Source of the DNA: Pedobacter paludis
GTDB lineage: Bacteria; Bacteroidota; Bacteroidia; Sphingobacteriales; Sphingobacteriaceae
Assembly (NCBI RefSeq): GCF_003173575.1
Contig: NZ_QGNY01000003.1
Coordinates: forward strand, 1 to 64,000
Direction: 5' to 3'
Length of the DNA: 64,000 bases
How positions within the stretch are numbered: position 1 is the stretch's first letter; each line of letters begins with the position of its first letter. The position numbers and the translations under genes are program-made. The notes beneath the pieces were generated by a model that ran no database searches, had not been told where the DNA came from, and worked only from the letters and a program-made list of their open reading frames with translations. Below, in pieces: positions 55,598-63,967 of the stretch.

Positions 55598-56413
55598 TTA
55601 TAATTCAGAGATTAAGCGGGTTAGAATTTCGGTCATTTTAGGTTCTGCTTTTGCCGCAGCTTCTAAAATTTCGTCTAAATTAAATGGTTTCAAATCCTCC
55701 GGAAAACCTTCATCTGTTAAAACAGAAATGGCAAACACAGGAATTCCGGCATGGTTTGCCACAATAACTTCTGGAACAGTACTCATTCCAACGGCATCGG
55801 CACCAATTAAGCGTAAATATTTATATTCTGCCTTAGTTTCCAGATTTGGTCCAGATACGGCAACATAAACACCTTTATGGCATTTTACATCAACCTCTTT
55901 TGCAATCTCCAATGCCTTTGCAATAATAGAGCGTTTATAAGGCTCGCTCATATCTGGAAAACGCGGACCTAATTCACTCTCAATCAAGCCACGAAGCGGA
56001 TTATCTGGCTGTAGGTTAATGTGATCGGAAATGATCATTAAATCGCCCTTTTTAAATTCAGGATTTAAAGAACCCGCAGCATTGGAAACAATTAAGTTTT
56101 CTATTCCTAAGCCTTTCATAACCCGAACCGGGAAGGTAATCTGTTGCATGCTATAGCCTTCGTAATAATGCAATCGGCCTTGCATAGCAATTATTTTTTT
56201 TCCGTTTAATGTTCCAAAAATTAATTTTCCGCTATGAAACTCCAATGTAGATATTGGGAAATTTGGAATATTAGAATACATCAACTGATATTCAACCTCG
56301 ATATCTTTTACCAGCCCACCTAATCCGGTTCCTAAGATTATGCCTACTTCAGGCTTAAAGTTTTCAGTTTTACGTTTAATGTATTCAACGGTTTCTTCTA
56401 TTGCTCTTAACAT
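55598..56413 (-). CDS. Purine nucleoside phosphorylase
   Basis: A 271-aa trimeric-type PNP that phosphorolyses inosine and guanosine in purine salvage. GIILGTGLGGLV binds phosphate. AMQGRLHYYEGYSMQQITFPVRVM, SNAAGSLNPEFKKGDLMIISDHINL and GADAVGMSTVPEVIVANHAG are active-site blocks. It overlaps lpxK by 29 nt and abuts the porin gene, so the three are translated from one message. Confidence 0.96.
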   Translation of the reverse strand: MLRAIEETVEYIKRKTENFKPEVGIILGTGLGGLVKDIEVEYQLMYSNIPNFPISTLEFHSGKLIFGTLNGKKIIAMQGRLHYYEGYSMQQITFPVRVMKGLGIENLIVSNAAGSLNPEFKKGDLMIISDHINLQPDNPLRGLIESELGPRFPDMSEPYKRSIIAKALEIAKEVDVKCHKGVYVAVSGPNLETKAEYKYLRLIGADAVGMSTVPEVIVANHAGIPVFAISVLTDEGFPEDLKPFNLDEILEAAAKAEPKMTEILTRLISEL

Positions 56414-57446
56414 AGTTTAAAATAAGTTCATCAAAGGTAATCTTATCTTCTTCAAATAATTCAACCTCGATGGGTAAATAATATACTGGTAAATTTACCA
56501 GTAAATCTTCAAATCCGATAGCTCTTAAACGTTGACTATCCTTTTCTGTTGTGATGATGATTTTTTCTTTTCCATTTGCATGATCAAAAGCCGATTTAAA
56601 CTTTTTAAGATCATCGATTTTGAAGGTATAATGATCTGGAAATTCTTCGTGATGGATGTTTTTACTCTGCTTCTGAAGCTCTTCAATTAAAGGTTGAGGA
56701 TTTGCAATTCCTGTAAGCAAAAAGATTTCAAAATCTCTAATCGATTCCAAAGAACGATTTTCATCCTTATAAAGATGCTCTAAATTTCCATATTTTAAAT
56801 AAGAATGGAGTACCGGCTGATTATTATTGGGCTGCAGCTCATTTATGGATGCCTGCTGAGCTACATGCAATAACGGCACAGGTGATTTTGTGACCAAAAG
56901 AACATCAGCTCTTTTTCTTGAAGAAAATACATCTCTTAAATTACCTGCCGGAAGCAAGAACTGGAGTGTTCCGAGTTTCCTAAATTCAAAAAGCAAAATG
57001 TTAAATCCGGCTTGGATGTGGCGGTGCTGAAAGGCATCATCAAGAATAACTAAATCATGATCATCTTTTAATTGATTTACGCCCTTTACCCGATCTTCGC
57101 ATACGGCAACCGTTACGTTTTTGAACTTTTGATGGTATTGTAGCGGTTCATCTCCAATAGATTCTGCAGTTGAATTTTCATCTGCCAAAATAAAACCTTT
57201 AGTTTTTCTTCCATAACCGCGACTTAAAATCGCAATCTTATAATCGGCCAGTAAACGTACTAAATATTCGGTTGTGGGTGTTTTTCCTGAGCCACCTACA
57301 GCGAGATTGCCTACACAAATTATTGGCAGATCGAACTTAACCGATGGGATTATGCCCCAATCGTACAGTTTTTTACGAAGCACAATGGCCATTCCGTAAA
57401 TGAATGAGAAAGGAAAAAGTAAAAGGCGGAGATATTTAATTAGCAT
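56385..57446 (-). CDS. lpxK: Tetraacyldisaccharide 4'-kinase
   Basis: A 353-aa membrane-associated kinase that phosphorylates the 4' position of the lipid A precursor. It has an N-terminal membrane helix (LLLFPFSFIYGMAIVLR), P-loop GNLAVGGSGKTPTTEYL, AILSRGYGRKTKGF and VILDDAFQHRHI (Walker-B-like Asp pair). C-terminal LTGIANPQPLIEELQ and FPDHYTF are family-typical. It heads the lpxK-PNP-porin operon. Confidence 0.97.
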   Translation of the reverse strand: MLIKYLRLLLFPFSFIYGMAIVLRKKLYDWGIIPSVKFDLPIICVGNLAVGGSGKTPTTEYLVRLLADYKIAILSRGYGRKTKGFILADENSTAESIGDEPLQYHQKFKNVTVAVCEDRVKGVNQLKDDHDLVILDDAFQHRHIQAGFNILLFEFRKLGTLQFLLPAGNLRDVFSSRKRADVLLVTKSPVPLLHVAQQASINELQPNNNQPVLHSYLKYGNLEHLYKDENRSLESIRDFEIFLLTGIANPQPLIEELQKQSKNIHHEEFPDHYTFKIDDLKKFKSAFDHANGKEKIIITTEKDSQRLRAIGFEDLLVNLPVYYLPIEVELFEEDKITFDELILNYVKSNRRNR

Positions 57447-57572
57447 ACCGTGTTTTCAAAAATACAGATTATTTAAAAAAGAAAAGCATCGCTTATTGGC
57501 GACGCCCTATAAAGCAACCGATTAGGTGCATGAAATGTTTTTTGAAATTGAAAGTGGTTTTTACAATAATAA

Positions 57573-59717
57573 CTAGCCAAACTGCTGACGCCATAAATTT
57601 GTATAATGCCCATTACTAATAAGCATATTTTCGTGATTTCCCTCTTCTACTACTTTTCCTTTATCCAAAACTATAATCTTATCTGCTTTCCTAACAGTAG
57701 TTAAACGATGGGCAATAATGATTATGGTTTTTTGTTGCTCTACCAATAAATCGATTGTTCGTTGAACGTATTGTTCGGAAGCAGAATCCAAAGAAGATGT
57801 TGCTTCGTCCAAGATTAATATTTCCGGGTTGCGATATAAAGCCCTCGCAATAGCAATTCGTTGTTTTTGCCCTCCAGATAATGTTGCCCCATTTTCTCCT
57901 AAATAAGTTTGAAAACCTTCTGGTAGGCTTTCTATAAAATTCAAAATACCAAGTTGGTTGCAGATATCAACTATACGTTGCATGTTAGGTTCGTAATCTC
58001 CAATTGCAATGTTGTCAATTACGTTTCCTGCAAATAAATCTATTTGTTGAGGCACCACACTCAAAAGATTTCTTAACGAATTATTTTTTAAATATTTAAT
58101 GGCGTATTTCCCTATAAATATATTGCCTTTTTGGATGGGATAAATGTTTTGCAACAAACCCATTAAAGTAGATTTACCCGAACCACTTTCGCCAACAATT
58201 GCGGTAAAAGTTCCTGCTTTTATATTTAAATTCAAATCTTCAAAAACGGTAACTCTTGTACCGTATCTAAAGGCCACATTTTCGAAACGAATATCACCAA
58301 TAAGTTCACGCGTAAGCTCAACGTTTGAAGTATCATTCTCAATTTCCAAATCCATAATCTCGAATAATCGATCCGAGGCAATGATCGCATCCTGAATTAC
58401 TTTATTGGCTCCAATTAATGATGCTACAGGTGTGGTAAAATATCCAATAAGGGTGTAAAATGAAAATAGCTCGCCCGGCGTTATTTCATTATCCAGTACA
58501 TAGCCAGCACCTACCCATAATAAGAAAATAGTAAGCAAATGTGAAATTATTTCTGCTGATGTACCAGAAAAAACAGAATTGATTCCAGATTTATAAACAG
58601 TTCTTAATAATTGAACAAACCTATTTTCTGTTTTAAAGTTGGTGAATTCTTCCAAACCAAATCTTTTTATTGTTCCAATGGCATTTAAACTTTCTACCAA
58701 TTGCGATTCTAACTCTGCAGAATCTTCCATCAGTTTACGCTGGATTTTTTTATTTAATCTATTGGTAATTAAATAAACAGCCAAATACAGTGGAATTACA
58801 GCAAGCATAAGTAATGCTAGTTTCCAATAATAGGTAAACATTAGTGTGAAGGATAAGAAAACAATAAATACATTTACTACGAGATTGATTGATACATCGT
58901 TAATAAAAGTTCTGATTTTTACCGCATCATTTACTCGCGAAATAATTTCACCAACCCGCATGGTATCGAAAAATTGTTGTGGCAATTTGAGCAAGTGCTT
59001 GTAATAGCCTAAAATTAATTGAGCATCAATCTGTTGTCCAGTTCTCATGGTAAAAACGGTTTTTACAGTGCCAATGAATAGTTGCAATAACAAAATTCCA
59101 ATCATCATTATACTCATCAAATTAAGCAAATTCCGATTTCCATCCACCAGAACATGATCTGTAATTTTTTGAACAAAAATAGAAGTAGAAAGACCCAGAA
59201 TAGTATAAACCAAAGCACCAAACAAAGCTTGAAGAACTATGCTTTTGTGTGGCTGTATTAGTTTCCAAAAACGGAGGCTGTTAGCTACACTTTCATTACC
59301 TTTTTTAAAGCTCTCATCGGGCAATAAAAGCACTAAAACACCCGTCCATTCTTTAACAAACTCATCAATCGGTTTACGATGTAGTTTACCATCGCTAGGA
59401 TCCATTACTTCAATATGCTTATCGTTTAACTTATAAATCACTACGTAATGTTGCAACTGATTTTTAATTACAATATGAGCAATTGCCGGTAAAGGTATTT
59501 TGCTTAAGCTATCTAAACTTCCGCGTACGCCCTTAGCCTCGAAACCAAGTTTATTTGCCGCCTCTATTAAACCTAAAACATTGGTGCCTTTTTTATCGGT
59601 TCCGGCAAATTGTCTAATCCTTGCCACAGGCATTTTTAGCTTATAATGTGCAGATACAGAGGCTAGGCATGCGGCACCACAATCGGTTATATCGCGTTGT
59701 TTTATAAGAATAGACAT
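57573..59717 (-). CDS. Peptidase-containing ABC transporter (C39 bacteriocin-type)
   Basis: A 714-aa exporter that cleaves double-glycine leaders and moves the mature peptide across the inner membrane. The N-terminal C39 peptidase has Gln7, catalytic Cys13 (TDCGAAC), His90 (QHYVVIY) and Asp106 (MDPSDG), all present. A six-helix membrane domain spans about residues 165-430. The ATPase has Walker A GESGSGKSTLMGL, signature LSGGQKQRIAIARAL, and Walker B ILILDEATSSLD with an H-loop in AHRLTT. It lies 46 nt after the HlyD-type adaptor. The three GG-leader peptides at 61531-62818 are the obvious substrates. Confidence 0.96.
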   Translation of the reverse strand: MSILIKQRDITDCGAACLASVSAHYKLKMPVARIRQFAGTDKKGTNVLGLIEAANKLGFEAKGVRGSLDSLSKIPLPAIAHIVIKNQLQHYVVIYKLNDKHIEVMDPSDGKLHRKPIDEFVKEWTGVLVLLLPDESFKKGNESVANSLRFWKLIQPHKSIVLQALFGALVYTILGLSTSIFVQKITDHVLVDGNRNLLNLMSIMMIGILLLQLFIGTVKTVFTMRTGQQIDAQLILGYYKHLLKLPQQFFDTMRVGEIISRVNDAVKIRTFINDVSINLVVNVFIVFLSFTLMFTYYWKLALLMLAVIPLYLAVYLITNRLNKKIQRKLMEDSAELESQLVESLNAIGTIKRFGLEEFTNFKTENRFVQLLRTVYKSGINSVFSGTSAEIISHLLTIFLLWVGAGYVLDNEITPGELFSFYTLIGYFTTPVASLIGANKVIQDAIIASDRLFEIMDLEIENDTSNVELTRELIGDIRFENVAFRYGTRVTVFEDLNLNIKAGTFTAIVGESGSGKSTLMGLLQNIYPIQKGNIFIGKYAIKYLKNNSLRNLLSVVPQQIDLFAGNVIDNIAIGDYEPNMQRIVDICNQLGILNFIESLPEGFQTYLGENGATLSGGQKQRIAIARALYRNPEILILDEATSSLDSASEQYVQRTIDLLVEQQKTIIIIAHRLTTVRKADKIIVLDKGKVVEEGNHENMLISNGHYTNLWRQQFG

Positions 59718-59763
59718 GGAAGTGAGATATTAAATTTAAATGCGAGTGCTTATTTCATTACTT

Positions 59764-60942
59764 TTAATCTTTAAATCCATTAGGATTTAGCCAATCATCA
59801 ACCTGATCATAAAGCAATTGGTATAAACTTCTTTTGGTTACAGTAAAATTGGCGCTAAATGTCATTCCTTTTTTAACTTGCCCTCTATAACCATTTTTTA
59901 GCTGTAAAAAATCTTTATCAAGCTTACATTTTACTCTAAAATATGGGCTTTGATTCTGGATAATTATGTCATCAGATATATCTAAAACCTGTCCATATAT
60001 TAAACCCCATTGGTTATAATTAAAGGCATCAATTCGAAAACGAACATGTTGTCTCTTTTTTATTAGCCCAATATCTGAAGGTTTGATGTAACAATAAGCC
60101 AGCAATGCACTATCTGGAGATATTTCGCCCAATTTTTGATTTGCATATACATAAGCGCCTGCCTGTACACCCGTTAAGTTTTGTATTGATCCTGTAACTG
60201 TGGCCTTTAACGAATATTGTTTTTCCTGATCGGTTAGCTGTACTTGCTGATTTTGTAAATCTCTAAGTTCGTTACGATACTGATTGGACTCTGTTTGCCA
60301 TTGTGTTTTATATTTTTTGTTAACCATTTTCCAATCTGAAACCGATTGATTGTAATTAAACTGATATTGCTCGTATTCAGCCTGCGTAACTACTTTTTTG
60401 GAGTACAAAATTTGATATCGCTGATAAATTCTATTTGCCTGCTCCTTTGCATTTGTTGCATTTTGTAAGGTTTCGATATATTGTTGCCAACTGGCCATAT
60501 ATAAACCAGTACTTAGCTTTCCAATTGATATTTCACTATTAATACTGTTAAATGGCTTATTAATATTGGAAAGTAAAATCTGAACATCCTGAAGCTGTTG
60601 TTCTATTTGCTGTTCATGATTGCCAATTAAATTCTTTTGTTGATTGGGTAAAGTGGCATCGATGGTTAAAAGTGTAGTGCCTTTTAATACCTTTAAGTTA
60701 TCTTTTAATTTAACAGATATTAATCTTCCACTCGCAGGTGCCAAGAGCTCGATTTTTTCGATGTTGCTCTGAATTAAACCAGTTCCTTTTACACTAACTG
60801 TAGTATACAAAAAAGGTAGCAACCCTATAACTGCCAAAACAGCTATGAGGGTTACACTATAGGTAATTTGAGAGCGGATACGGGTTTGGTGAATAAAAAG
60901 AAGGGATGTATTTTGTAAATCATCTTCTTTAGTTAACTGCAT
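59764..60942 (-). CDS. HlyD family secretion adaptor
   Basis: A 392-aa membrane fusion protein. The start ATG at 60942 (MQLTKEDDLQNTSLLF) is preferred. The alternative at 60981 would put Cys-rich sequence and a TGTACATC direct repeat inside the gene. One membrane helix (TYSVTLIAVLAVIGLLPFLYTTV) is followed by KIELLAPASGRLISVKLKDNLKVLKG, a long Gln/Asn-rich coiled coil and a second half (SLKATVTGSIQNLTGVQAGAYVYANQKLGEI). It bridges the C39 ABC transporter to an outer-membrane channel, none of which is encoded next to it. Confidence 0.93.
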   Translation of the reverse strand: MQLTKEDDLQNTSLLFIHQTRIRSQITYSVTLIAVLAVIGLLPFLYTTVSVKGTGLIQSNIEKIELLAPASGRLISVKLKDNLKVLKGTTLLTIDATLPNQQKNLIGNHEQQIEQQLQDVQILLSNINKPFNSINSEISIGKLSTGLYMASWQQYIETLQNATNAKEQANRIYQRYQILYSKKVVTQAEYEQYQFNYNQSVSDWKMVNKKYKTQWQTESNQYRNELRDLQNQQVQLTDQEKQYSLKATVTGSIQNLTGVQAGAYVYANQKLGEISPDSALLAYCYIKPSDIGLIKKRQHVRFRIDAFNYNQWGLIYGQVLDISDDIIIQNQSPYFRVKCKLDKDFLQLKNGYRGQVKKGMTFSANFTVTKRSLYQLLYDQVDDWLNPNGFKD

Positions 60943-60952
60943 AAAATCATAA

Positions 60953-60979
60953 TGTACATCTATGCAACAAGTGTACATC
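60953..60979. repeat. Direct repeat TGTACATC upstream of the HlyD gene
   Basis: Two perfect TGTACATC words (60953-60960 and 60972-60979), 19 nt apart start to start, lie 11 nt upstream of the chosen HlyD start. Paired half-sites at about two helical turns can bind a dimeric regulator. No regulator gene is in the window. Confidence 0.4.
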
Positions 60980-60981
60980 AA

Positions 60982-61530
60982 AGGATCTAAAAGTTAAAAA
61001 ATGATACACTAAAGGGTGTTTTGTAGGGACAAAACCTGATAACTTGTTGAAAAATTAGGTAAAGTAGCATTTAGGATGCTTATGCAATTAAAGTATGTCG
61101 ATCTTGAGAATAGGGGAAATCCATAAATCTCCATATGTAGCTTTTTTGTTTAGATATGAGTCTGTGTTAATCTAACAATCAATATTAGAAAGCATTTGTA
61201 TTCGAGAGATGCGCTTGCTGATATCTATAATAACAAGGTTATATAATTATACTACCATTAAAAATAAATAGCCTGTAAAATTTAATACAGGCTATTCAAG
61301 TTGTTAAATATTTGTAATATGCATTTAAATTATTTCATAAATTACATTAAAAACCGAAAACCTACCTTATAACTATCTTAGTATAATGTTCATGTCCCAT
61401 TTTTTTACCCACCCAATAAATTGATTGCATTGATGCAACAATCAATAAAATCATTAAATAGGCTTTTAATTTGTTTTAATATTCGTGTTCATAACATATA
61501 TTAAACAGCAATATACATTTTTTCTTGCAA
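60982..61530. other. Long non-coding gap inside the peptide-export locus
   Basis: It holds one terminator (61267-61296, listed separately). On the minus strand near 61374-61466 it holds a 31-codon hydrophobic frame (MILLIVASMQSIYWVG...) that has no upstream support. Nothing else convincing was seen. The AT-rich composition and size suggest a promoter region for the transporter genes or lost coding sequence. Confidence 0.4.
61267..61296. terminator. Terminator after the peptide genes
   Basis: A perfect 11-bp stem (AATAGCCTGTA / TACAGGCTATT) with an 8-nt loop. It separates the minus-strand peptide/CPBP transcript from the HlyD-ABC genes, so these need their own promoter. Confidence 0.7.
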
Positions 61531-61707
61531 TTATGCATTAGCATGCCCCCATTCATATGCAATCCACCCGATTGGGCCAAAAAGCGCTCCAAATGTTGCT
61601 TGAGTAAGATTGTGTTTCAAACTGTCGCAAACACCACCATCAATTTTTATTAATTCCGATGAGCTAAGTTCATGAAATTCTTCAGTTATTTTTTCTAAAT
61701 TTTTCAT
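61531..61707 (-). CDS. Double-glycine leader peptide 1 (bacteriocin-like precursor)
   Basis: 58 aa from ATG 61707; upstream in-frame codons are not leader-like. The leader is MKNLEKITEEFHELSSSELIKIDGG, matching the LSxxELxxIxGG consensus of C39-processed peptides. Predicted cleavage after Gly25 releases a 33-residue core, VCDSLKHNLTQATFGALFGPIG followed by WIAYEWGHANA. The core is hydrophobic and amphipathic with a GxxxG motif (GALFG), as in two-peptide bacteriocins. It lies 19 nt after peptide 2. A signalling role is also possible. Confidence 0.8.
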   Translation of the reverse strand: MKNLEKITEEFHELSSSELIKIDGGVCDSLKHNLTQATFGALFGPIGWIAYEWGHANA

Positions 61708-61726
61708 ACGAATATTTTCTAAATTT

Positions 61727-61897
61727 TTACTTATTATGATGTTCAGCACCTTGTTTCTTTCCGGTTTCATATATCCAACTTGCAGCTAAACACAACATAC
61801 CAATAGCTAACTCACCAATAAACCCTCCGTTTTGCATTCTCATTTCTTTAGCATCCAATTCCTGAACACCAAAATTTGTTAATTCTAAATTTTTCAT
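61727..61897 (-). CDS. Double-glycine leader peptide 2 (bacteriocin-like precursor)
   Basis: 56 aa from ATG 61897. The leader is MKNLELTNFGVQELDAKEMRMQNGG, with the same MKNLE opening as peptide 1. The predicted core after Gly25 is FIGELAIGMLCLAASWIYET followed by GKKQGAEHHNK: a hydrophobic segment of about 20 residues then a basic tail. Longer in-frame starts at 61930 or 61960 would add up to 21 residues. It lies 72 nt after the first CPBP gene on the same strand. Confidence 0.75.
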   Translation of the reverse strand: MKNLELTNFGVQELDAKEMRMQNGGFIGELAIGMLCLAASWIYETGKKQGAEHHNK

Positions 61898-61969
61898 AAT
61901 TTGTTTAATATTATCTTCCTTACTCATCATTGGCTTTTTGGGTTCCGTCATCATTAACAAGATTTGCGA

Positions 61970-62677
61970 TTATTTTTTAATGAAATATCCTATTGTGGGT
62001 AATACATTAAGCATAGTGTGCATTAAAATACTCCAGAATAATCCTCTTTTTAATCTAAGATAACCCAAGAAAAAACCTACAATTATTTGATGTATGACAA
62101 ATATTGGAGCGAATAAGATTAAATTATCTGGAACTAGATGTATAAAATTAGAAAGGTGTAATAAACCAAAAGTAATTGTAAGTAGGTAAAAATAAGCCGT
62201 AAAGTATTTACCTGAAAAGGTATAATAAAATTTCGTATTTACTTTATATAAAAGAGAATAGCATATTAAACTAAAAGTTAAAAATTTTATTGATTCATTA
62301 ATATTTACTATCGATTGAAAAGTTTTATGAGATAAATAAAATAGATAATAAGCTAAAATAAAAGAGATAAAGATATTTAATCTACTTGCTTTTAAAGGTA
62401 ATCTAAAAATTAATTCTTCGATTACTGGAGCAATAACCAAAAAGAATAAGATGTTTTTTTCTGTAGATGCAACATTCTGAGCCTTATCTATAGCTGTAAT
62501 AAAAGAGAAATGCTTGGTTGAGGTTATAATAAAATCGATAAATGAAACAATTAAATAATTTAGAGCAACACATAAAAATGCATAGCCAAAAACAGAAAAC
62601 AAATCCTTTAAAGAATCTTTAAAGGATTTGCTTTGCTTAAATTGAATATTAGGATTTTTAAAAAAATCGTATAACAT
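61970..62677 (-). CDS. CPBP (Abi/CAAX-protease-like) membrane protein 1
   Basis: A 235-aa protein with 6-7 hydrophobic helices. The three CPBP motifs are present: EELIFR (Glu87-Glu88, Arg92), FGLLHLSNF (conserved His) and HTMLNVL (His and Asn). These proteins are intramembrane glutamic proteases. In lactic acid bacteria many Abi relatives inside bacteriocin loci act as immunity proteins. The gene begins 6 nt after peptide 3 and is followed by peptides 2 and 1. Immunity or peptide processing are the two leading roles, both inferred from context. Confidence 0.85.
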   Translation of the reverse strand: MLYDFFKNPNIQFKQSKSFKDSLKDLFSVFGYAFLCVALNYLIVSFIDFIITSTKHFSFITAIDKAQNVASTEKNILFFLVIAPVIEELIFRLPLKASRLNIFISFILAYYLFYLSHKTFQSIVNINESIKFLTFSLICYSLLYKVNTKFYYTFSGKYFTAYFYLLTITFGLLHLSNFIHLVPDNLILFAPIFVIHQIIVGFFLGYLRLKRGLFWSILMHTMLNVLPTIGYFIKK

Positions 62678-62683
62678 TAATTA

Positions 62684-62818
62684 CTATTCAAAGAAAGTAG
62701 CCCAAACTATTAAAGCTTTCCCTACCCAATGTCCTACAAAGTAGCCAACATCTTTAGGACTTTTTGCTAAGCCTCCATTTGTGGCCAACAGCTCTTCTGC
62801 ATTCAATTCTTGTATCAT
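62684..62818 (-). CDS. Double-glycine leader peptide 3 (44 aa)
   Basis: A short frame from ATG 62818 to TAG. The leader MIQELNAEELLATNGG is abbreviated but keeps the ExLxxEEL...GG pattern. The predicted 28-residue core is LAKSPKDVGYFVGHWVGKAL followed by IVWATFFE. The core has two overlapping GxxxG motifs (GYFVG, GHWVG) inside an amphipathic helix and ends in aromatics. It lies 6 nt before CPBP gene 1. It could be the partner of peptide 1 in a two-peptide system. Confidence 0.75.
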   Translation of the reverse strand: MIQELNAEELLATNGGLAKSPKDVGYFVGHWVGKALIVWATFFE

Positions 62819-62910
62819 AAATAATTGATTAATGATTTCCCACAGAGCATTTTAAATGTTGAAATAAAAAAACTGACCAGAGATTAAGTAACTATTAGAA
62901 AAGTAGTGCA

Positions 62911-63762
62911 TTACTGGAAAACATTTCTATACTTACGCCAATATAAATAAATTAACATAGCCATAATAATTTGTGCAACTATGGAAAAAATCGATCCTTC
63001 AAATCCAAAAGCACCCCCATTCCAAATATTATCATGCAACCTAGATTGATGCAACATTGAGTATGATCTATTTCCGCTAACATTAAATCCAAAGACAGTC
63101 CCTTGAAAGAAATTCCAACTAAAGTGAAATACTATAGGGAAGACCAAATTTTTAGTGTATATGTAAGAAATACCAAGAAAAATACCAGAAATAAATAGTT
63201 CAATTGCAGGAAACCATCCGTAATCATCATTTGCAACGTGCATTAGACTAAATATTGTTGCTGAAATTGCTAATGCTAAATACTTATTAATTGAAACCAT
63301 CAAATTATTAAGTATATAGCCTCTGATTAAAAGTTCTTCTGTAACTGCGACAAGAGAGAAAATCAAAAAACTAAAGATTATTTTAGAGAAATCAAAGTCA
63401 AATTTTACAAAGTATATTTGATTAAAAAACAATAGCATCAAGAATGAGAATGACATTATGAAGAAACCTGTTAATAACCCTAAGTAAATATCATTCCTCA
63501 GGATATTTTCAAATCCTAAGCTTTTAAATGTTTTCTTATCAATATATTTTCTGAAAAGGCCAATTACGATCAATGTACCCAAAAAAGTAAATAGGACTAT
63601 TATTAGCTTTTGAAAAATAGTTTTTTCTTGAAGATTATTTTCAATATTTAAACCGAGAATAAAATAGGCCAAAAGCTGAAAGGAGCCAACAATTAATATA
63701 TACGGAATTATTATTTGAATAACTCTTATCCAGCCAATCTCTTTTATATGCTTATGATTCAT
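62911..63762 (-). CDS. CPBP (Abi/CAAX-protease-like) membrane protein 2
   Basis: 283 aa from ATG 63762, which overlaps the end of the upstream small gene; a start at 63783 would add seven residues. About eight hydrophobic helices. CPBP motifs are VTEELLIRGY (Glu pair and Arg), FSLMHVAND (His) and FHFSWNFFQG (His/Asn). It is longer and only distantly similar to CPBP protein 1, so it is not a recent duplicate. It lies upstream of peptide 3 with a 92-nt gap. Low GC and Ile/Phe/Lys-rich codon use set this end of the window apart from the core genes. Confidence 0.85.
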   Translation of the reverse strand: MNHKHIKEIGWIRVIQIIIPYILIVGSFQLLAYFILGLNIENNLQEKTIFQKLIIVLFTFLGTLIVIGLFRKYIDKKTFKSLGFENILRNDIYLGLLTGFFIMSFSFLMLLFFNQIYFVKFDFDFSKIIFSFLIFSLVAVTEELLIRGYILNNLMVSINKYLALAISATIFSLMHVANDDYGWFPAIELFISGIFLGISYIYTKNLVFPIVFHFSWNFFQGTVFGFNVSGNRSYSMLHQSRLHDNIWNGGAFGFEGSIFSIVAQIIMAMLIYLYWRKYRNVFQ

Positions 63763-63967
63763 TTCTTTTTTTAAAAAAAACAAAACGTAAATAAGTAAGT
63801 CTAATTACTAAAATAAGTAATATCTTCCATGCAACTGAAAAAAAGACATTAAACAATTTGAAATCAATACTATTTATGATATTGATTACAGTTTCGATTA
63901 AAAACATAGTTAAAAGAAAAAAACAAGCATATATCACTTCTTTTAAATAAAGACTATTTTTTTTCAT
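63752..63967 (-). CDS. Small membrane protein at the head of the peptide cluster
   Basis: A 71-aa protein with two hydrophobic segments (VIYACFFLLTMFLIETVINII, LFNVFFSVAWKILLILVI) and a basic C-terminus (RFVFFKKRNES). No family is recognised. The stop overlaps the chosen CPBP start by 11 nt, indicating translational coupling. The transcript may begin beyond the right edge of the window. Confidence 0.5.
   Translation of the reverse strand: MKKNSLYLKEVIYACFFLLTMFLIETVINIINSIDFKLFNVFFSVAWKILLILVIRLTYLRFVFFKKRNES

Noticed and set aside
61374..61466. 31-codon hydrophobic minus-strand frame MILLIVASMQSIYWVG... in the peptide-locus gap
   Set aside because: It lacks a GG leader, is stopped just upstream, and lies in AT-rich DNA where short hydrophobic frames are common.
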